Shown: piece by piece, positions 59,859-64,000 of the stretch
How positions within the stretch are numbered: the first letter of the stretch is position 1
Layout of the letters: every line of letters starts with the position of its first letter
DNA from: Corynebacterium sp.
GTDB lineage: Bacteria > Actinomycetota > Actinomycetes > Mycobacteriales > Mycobacteriaceae
Direction: 5' to 3'
NCBI RefSeq assembly: GCF_030532325.1
Contig: NZ_JAUNLS010000003.1
Location: 28,641 to 92,640 of the forward strand
DNA: 64,000 nt
Made by a program: the position numbers and the translations under genes
The notes under the pieces: model-generated
What the model was told of the DNA's origin: nothing
The model's database searches: none
The model's input: the letters and a program-made list of their open reading frames with translations, nothing else

Positions 59859-61652
59859 TCAGTTTAGGACATGGACGCCGGCGCGGCGCAAAGCAACCCA
59901 CCACACGCCCGCGACCACCGCGAAGGACAGCGCAGCGGCCACGTAAATGACCAGGATGGTCGAAGGCGGCAGGCCCAACCCACGGGGCAGGACGAAAAAG
60001 CTCATGGCCGCGGAGTAGACCACGACGGCCAGGCGGAAGATGAGGCGGTTGGCCCAGGCGGCCAACGGCAACACGGCCCACAGGATGTACCAGGGGTGTA
60101 CCACGGGGAAAAAGATCACCAGCACGAGCGTGGAAATGCCCAGCCCGCCCACCGGGTGAATGGATCCGCGGTAGGTGGCCAGCAGCATGCGAGCCATGAA
60201 AGCGATGGCGATGGTCACGCCCACCCCGCGGGTGAAGTTGAGGATAGCGTCGGTGTGGTCCCCGAGCCCCAGCATCATGCCGAGAAAGCCCGCGCCCACG
60301 CCGACGGCCGTGGAACTGGACAGCCAGGAGCGGATGGTGGCAGCCCCGCCCTGCCCGGAGATCCACCCCAGACCGATGCCGGAGACCAGCGTGACCAGCC
60401 CAATGCTGAGAACGAGCAGCAGCGCCTGCACTACGGCGGCGCGCAGGATGGCCCGGGCGGTGGAAAGCCCGCGGTCCTCGTGGAGGACGCGCGCCAGCGC
60501 CATGCCCACGAACCCCAAGCCGATAAACCCGGTGACCTTGACCATGCCCGCGCACGAGATGAGAAAGCCCGAGGCCACCAGAAAGGCGAGCCACTCGCGG
60601 CGGTGGGCGGAGCGTGCTTCGGTGCCGGATGGTGCGGCTTTGGCCTCGGCGCCGAACGGCGTAGTGGCGCTGCGCAGCTTGTCGACGCCACGCAGGCCCA
60701 ACTCCATGCCCACCAGAGCGAGGCCCAGCATGATCGATTCGTTGTGGATGCCGCCCACGAGGTGCAGGGTAGTCAACGGGTTGAGGATGCCCAGCCACAG
60801 CGCTGCCTCCGGGGATACGCGGCAGCGCTGCGCCAAGCGCGTGATCGCCCAACCGGCCGCGATGATGCCGGCCAGGGAGAGCAGGCGGTGGGCGATGACA
60901 CCGAGCATGATGGAGTCCTGCGTGACCCAGCTGACAATCGCTGCCAGCCCGAGGGCGACGGGCCCGTAAGGCGACGGGGAATTGGCCCAAATGAAGGGCA
61001 CCGAGCGTGCGAGCTGATTCTCCGTGCCCAGCAGCTGCACCGGGCCCGCCGAGTAGGGATCCATGCCGTGGACCACGATAGAGCCGTTGGCCAGGTAAGA
61101 ATAGATGTCTTGGGTGAACATCGGGCTGGTCACTAACAAGGGCAGCACCCAGCCGGCCCACGTGCGCCACATCTGGGTTTCCGTCACCACGTTGGTGCGG
61201 TAGGCGGAGTTGACTGCGCTGCGGTGGGAGGAGCGCAAGGGCGCGCCGACAAAGGGCGCCATGAAGACCCAGGCCACCACGAGCAGGCCCACGCCGAGCA
61301 TGACCAGCGCCGAGGAGGACTGCAGCATCCGTGACATCAGTGAGCCGAAGGGCACGTTGTCGTAGGGATTGCCGGCCACCGGCAGGGCGCCCGCGCCCAG
61401 CGCGCCGAGCGCGATGAGGAAGGTTCCGGTGGTGCCGATCCAACGCAGCGCGAACTGCGTGCGCAGGTGGGCGATGGTGCGGCGGCGCTCAGCGGTGGTG
61501 GCGCCGACGAGGACAGCGGAGTCGTCGCTTCCCTCTTGGTGGAGAAGGGCAGAGCGCGAGCCCGCGCTACCCAGACGGGGAAGCTCGCGGCGGACACCCA
61601 GGAGGGCGTCGGCAAGCCGCCCCGAACGGGTGGGTGGTGTGCGCTTCTTCAT
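59859..61652 (-). CDS. mptB: alpha-1,6-mannopyranosyltransferase MptB
   Basis: 597-residue polytopic GT-C glycosyltransferase. In C. glutamicum and mycobacteria MptB uses polyprenyl-phosphate mannose to start the alpha-1,6 mannan core of lipomannan. About 13 membrane segments are predicted; the acidic loop SPMFTQDIYSYLANG near residues 176-190 carries the Asp typical of GT-C enzymes. Its place beside sufR and the ctaA/ABC genes matches other actinobacteria. ATG start with TAAGGT eight bases upstream and no strong ribosome-binding site. Confidence 0.88.
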   Translation of the reverse strand: MKKRTPPTRSGRLADALLGVRRELPRLGSAGSRSALLHQEGSDDSAVLVGATTAERRRTIAHLRTQFALRWIGTTGTFLIALGALGAGALPVAGNPYDNVPFGSLMSRMLQSSSALVMLGVGLLVVAWVFMAPFVGAPLRSSHRSAVNSAYRTNVVTETQMWRTWAGWVLPLLVTSPMFTQDIYSYLANGSIVVHGMDPYSAGPVQLLGTENQLARSVPFIWANSPSPYGPVALGLAAIVSWVTQDSIMLGVIAHRLLSLAGIIAAGWAITRLAQRCRVSPEAALWLGILNPLTTLHLVGGIHNESIMLGLALVGMELGLRGVDKLRSATTPFGAEAKAAPSGTEARSAHRREWLAFLVASGFLISCAGMVKVTGFIGLGFVGMALARVLHEDRGLSTARAILRAAVVQALLLVLSIGLVTLVSGIGLGWISGQGGAATIRSWLSSSTAVGVGAGFLGMMLGLGDHTDAILNFTRGVGVTIAIAFMARMLLATYRGSIHPVGGLGISTLVLVIFFPVVHPWYILWAVLPLAAWANRLIFRLAVVVYSAAMSFFVLPRGLGLPPSTILVIYVAAALSFAVVAGVWWVALRRAGVHVLN

Positions 61653-61656
61653 GAGT

Positions 61657-61669
61657 GTCTACCTTAGAC
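61657..61669. promoter_or_regulatory. small inverted repeat over the mptB start region
   Basis: GTCTA (61657-61661) and TAGAC (61665-61669) are inverted around CCT, covering the probable mptB -10 (TAAGGT, minus strand). It may be a repressor site or chance. Confidence 0.3.
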
Positions 61670-61727
61670 GCTCGCCCGGGCGACGCGCCGATGAGCTGGC
61701 CTGGTGGAAATTAGGAATGAATTAGGG

Positions 61728-61739
61728 AACACTAGTGTT
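61728..61739 (+). promoter_or_regulatory. candidate SufR operator
   Basis: AACACTAGTGTT is a perfect 12-bp palindrome in the mptB-sufR spacer, directly before TCTAAT (61741-61746), a likely sufR -10. Read as GAAC-N6-GTTG it is one base from the CAAC-N6-GTTG site of cyanobacterial SufR. A repressor here would control sufR and the suf genes. Confidence 0.55.
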
Positions 61740-61811
61740 GTCTAATAGGGAGGCGCTCCGCGCAGGGCGGGGTAGCACTATGGACCGAACGGATTAAAGG
61801 AGGTGCATTAC

Positions 61812-62537
61812 GTGGCGGCGACGCAAGCTCAAGAGTTGCGCTCTATCGAGGGCGACACGCGGCGACAGGTCATGCTGCTCCTTTTGAAGGACGGACCGGT
61901 GACTGCTCCATATGTGGGGGAGCGCCTTGGCCTGTCGGCCGCTGGCATTCGTCGGCACCTAGACATCTTGGTGGAAGAAGGATTGACGGAGGTTGTCCAC
62001 GTCCGGCCCAAGCCAGGCGCCGGCAGGGGACGCCCCGCCAAGCATTTTCGCCTCACGGACAAGGGGCGCGCCCAGTTTGGGCACGCGTATGACGAGCTGG
62101 CTTCCGACGCACTAGCGGCACTGCGCGCCGCGGGCGGCGCGGAGGCCGTGCGCAACTTTGCGCGGGCACGCTTTGAGAAGATGCTCAGCGATCTGCAGCC
62201 GCTGCTCGCTGAGGATGAAACGCTCGAGGAGGCAGCGGGTAAACTTGCAGCTGTCCTGGACCAGCATGGCTACGCCGCAACGGTGGCCAGCGCTGGTCAG
62301 GGAGTGCAGATCTGTCAGCATCACTGCCCGGTGGCGCACGTAGCCGCCGAGCACCCCGAACTGTGTGAGGCAGAGCAAGAGGTCTTCTCCGCACTGTTAG
62401 GCACCCACGTGCAACCGCTGGCCTCGATTGCCGATGGCCACGGAATTTGCACCACAAACATCCCCGTGACGGCCGTGACGCACACGCGGCACGGTCAGAG
62501 CACTGAAAACATGAAGCACGAAAGGAGCGGGCTTTGA
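61812..62537 (+). CDS. sufR: SufR, Fe-S cluster-sensing transcriptional regulator
   Basis: 241 residues. The N-terminal winged helix-turn-helix ([20 protein letters not shown], residues ~33-52) is followed by a C-terminal region with clustered cysteines ([19 protein letters not shown] and HGICTTNIP), the Fe-S ligands of the family. With a cluster bound, SufR represses the suf operon. The GTG at 61812 lies eight bases after AAAGGAGG; the GTG at 61803 overlaps that site. Its last codon overlaps the TTG of sufB (TTGA). Confidence 0.94.
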   Translation: MAATQAQELRSIEGDTRRQVMLLLLKDGPVTAPYVGERLGLSAAGIRRHLDILVEEGLTEVVHVRPKPGAGRGRPAKHFRLTDKGRAQFGHAYDELASDALAALRAAGGAEAVRNFARARFEKMLSDLQPLLAEDETLEEAAGKLAAVLDQHGYAATVASAGQGVQICQHHCPVAHVAAEHPELCEAEQEVFSALLGTHVQPLASIADGHGICTTNIPVTAVTHTRHGQSTENMKHERSGL

Positions 62538-63979
62538 CACAGACACAACCAGCGCCAGGGCTTGACACCAAGATGAGCGATGATGAGATCATCTCCTCGA
62601 TTGGTGGCTACGAATACGGGTGGCGCGATTCCGACGAAGCCGGCCAGGCCGCACATCGTGGTTTGAGCGAGGACGTTGTCCGCGACATCTCCAAGAAGAA
62701 GAACGAGCCGGAATGGATGCTCGAGTCTCGCCTCAAGGCACTGCGTACCTTCAACAAGAAGCCCGTTCCGAAGTGGGGCCCGGATCTCTCCGGAATCGAC
62801 TTCGACAACATCAAGTACTTCGTCCGCTCCACCGAGAAGCAGGCGCAGACCTGGGACGATCTGCCAGCCGACATCAAGGAGACCTACGACAAGCTGGGTA
62901 TCCCGGATGCCGAGAAGAAGCGCCTGGTCTCCGGCGTGGCCGCGCAGTACGAGTCCGAGGTGGTCTACCACAAGATCCGCGATGACCTGGAGGCCCAGGG
63001 CGTCATCTTCGTCGACACCGACACCGCCGTGCAGGAGTACCCGGAGATACTCCAGGAGTACTTCGGCACTGTCATCCCAGCCGGCGATAATAAGTTCTCC
63101 GCCCTCAACAACGCCTGCTGGTCCGGCGGCTCCTTCGTGTACGTGCCCAAGGGCGTGCACGTGGACATCCCGCTGCAGGCCTACTTCCGCATCAACACCG
63201 AAAACATGGGCCAGTTCGAGCGCACCCTCATCATTGTGGAGGAGGACGCCTACGTCCACTACATCGAGGGCTGCACGGCGCCGATCTACAACTCTGACTC
63301 CCTGCATACCGGTGTCATCGAGATCGTGGTGAAGAAGGGCGGCCGCTGCCGCTACACCACCATCCAGAACTGGTCCACCAACGTCTACAACCTGGTGACC
63401 CAGCGCGCCAAGGTGGAAGAGGGCGGCACCATGGAGTGGGTCGATGGCAACATCGGCTCCAAGGTCACCATGAAGTACCCCTCCTGCTGGCTCATGGGCG
63501 AGCACGCCAAGGGCGAGGTCCTCTCCCTGGCCTTTGCCGGCGAGGGCCAGGTGCAGGACACCGGCTCCAAGATGGTGCACATGGCACCGAACACCTCCTC
63601 CAACATCGTGTCCAAGTCCGTGGCCCGCAACGGCGGCCGCGCGGCCTACCGCGGTCTGGTGCAGGTCAACGCCAATGCCTCGCGTTCCACCGCCAACGTG
63701 GAATGCGACGCGCTGCTGGTGGATAACGACTCGCGCTCGGATACCTACCCCTACAACGACATCCGCAACGATCACGTGCGTCTGGGCCACGAGGCCACTG
63801 TCTCCCAGGTTTCTGAGGAGCAGCTGTTCTACCTCATGTCCCGCGGCATCGCTGAGGAAGAGGCCATGGCGATGATCGTCCGCGGCTTCGTCGAGCCGAT
63901 TGCCAAGGAGCTCCCGATGGAATACGCCCTCGAGCTCAACCGCCTAATCGAACTGCAGATGGAAGGATCGGTGGGCTAA
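62534..63979 (+). CDS. sufB: Fe-S cluster assembly protein SufB
   Basis: Scaffold of the SufBCD complex on which Fe-S clusters form. It has 481 residues, the intein-free length (some mycobacteria carry an intein here). Conserved blocks [31 protein letters not shown] and the C-terminal ARGIAEEEA-like [17 protein letters not shown] are present. It starts at TTG, with AAAGGAG six bases upstream and overlapping the sufR stop, so regulator and scaffold are translated together. Confidence 0.97.
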   Translation: MTQTQPAPGLDTKMSDDEIISSIGGYEYGWRDSDEAGQAAHRGLSEDVVRDISKKKNEPEWMLESRLKALRTFNKKPVPKWGPDLSGIDFDNIKYFVRSTEKQAQTWDDLPADIKETYDKLGIPDAEKKRLVSGVAAQYESEVVYHKIRDDLEAQGVIFVDTDTAVQEYPEILQEYFGTVIPAGDNKFSALNNACWSGGSFVYVPKGVHVDIPLQAYFRINTENMGQFERTLIIVEEDAYVHYIEGCTAPIYNSDSLHTGVIEIVVKKGGRCRYTTIQNWSTNVYNLVTQRAKVEEGGTMEWVDGNIGSKVTMKYPSCWLMGEHAKGEVLSLAFAGEGQVQDTGSKMVHMAPNTSSNIVSKSVARNGGRAAYRGLVQVNANASRSTANVECDALLVDNDSRSDTYPYNDIRNDHVRLGHEATVSQVSEEQLFYLMSRGIAEEEAMAMIVRGFVEPIAKELPMEYALELNRLIELQMEGSVG

Positions 63980-64000
63980 GTGGTAGCCTCCAACGAATTC
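63980..64000 (+). CDS. probable start of sufD, cut by the window edge
   Basis: A GTG directly after the sufB stop opens a frame of seven codons (VVASNEF) to the edge. sufD normally follows sufB in actinobacteria, which is the only reason for the call; the sequence itself is too short to identify. Confidence 0.35.

Noticed and set aside
59854-61443. Frame continuous with the ABC ATPase that runs back through mptB, giving an 849-residue fusion
   Set aside because: The added part is arginine-, histidine- and glycine-rich shadow sequence of mptB; the ATPase has a good GTG start at 59853.

Overview
The window is a dense, roughly 64 percent G+C stretch of chromosome from a member of the genus Corynebacterium (Mycobacteriales). 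The evidence is an actinobacterial gene set in an actinobacterial order: mihF next to gmk, rapZ-yvcK-whiA, gap-pgk-tpiA-secG, tkt-tal-zwf-opcA-pgl, mptB beside the ctaA/ABC genes, and sufR-sufB. It also has a sequence matching the McbR operator upstream of metK, GTG/TTG starts, and many start codons with a -10 hexamer 7-8 nt upstream and no Shine-Dalgarno sequence. I cannot fix the species from sequence alone. I see no prophage, insertion sequence, CRISPR array, rRNA or tRNA.

Layout. (1) 1-11071: mutT1, then gpsA, ddl, a DUF3515 gene, thiL, ung, a DAK2/FakA-like gene, recG, rsmD and coaD, serving lipid, wall, cofactor and DNA-repair functions. The 455-bp recG-rsmD gap holds two related ~100-nt hairpin elements in opposite orientation. 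(2) 11131-15356: a TauE/SafE-type transporter, four overlapping YbjN-like genes forming a duplicated A-B pair, and a TIGR01777 epimerase-family gene. This looks like a lineage-variable junction. (3) 15569-25173: pyrR-pyrB-pyrC-carA-carB-pyrF, the whole de novo UMP route except pyrD and pyrE, with a probable PyrR-binding RNA hairpin over the pyrR ribosome-binding site. Then mihF and gmk. (4) 25228-33621: rpoZ, coaBC, metK, priA, def, fmt, rsmB. (5) 33639-37886: rpe and the riboflavin genes ribD, ribE, ribBA, ribH. (6) 37988-43763: a PH-domain membrane protein, uvrC, rapZ, yvcK, whiA. (7) 44087-47732: gap, pgk, tpiA, secG, without the ppc gene that C. glutamicum has between tpi and secG. (8) 47828-54540, minus strand: tkt, tal, zwf, opcA, pgl (pentose phosphate pathway). 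(9) 54897-61652: ctaB and ctaA (heme O/A synthesis) with a quinone oxidoreductase, an ABC exporter pair and the mannosyltransferase mptB. (10) 61812-64000: sufR, sufB and the probable first codons of sufD.

Functionally this is core metabolism. The pyr operon makes UMP from glutamine, bicarbonate and aspartate. The pentose phosphate block supplies ribulose 5-phosphate and NADPH to rpe and to riboflavin synthesis, lower glycolysis sits beside the RapZ/YvcK/WhiA regulators, and sufR controls its own Fe-S assembly operon.

The least explained signals are non-coding or poorly characterised: the paired hairpin elements at 9605-9893, repeated short tandem duplications (10-23 bp, two to three copies) in at least seven spacers, -10 hexamers that include the stop codon of the gene before, and the four-gene YbjN array.
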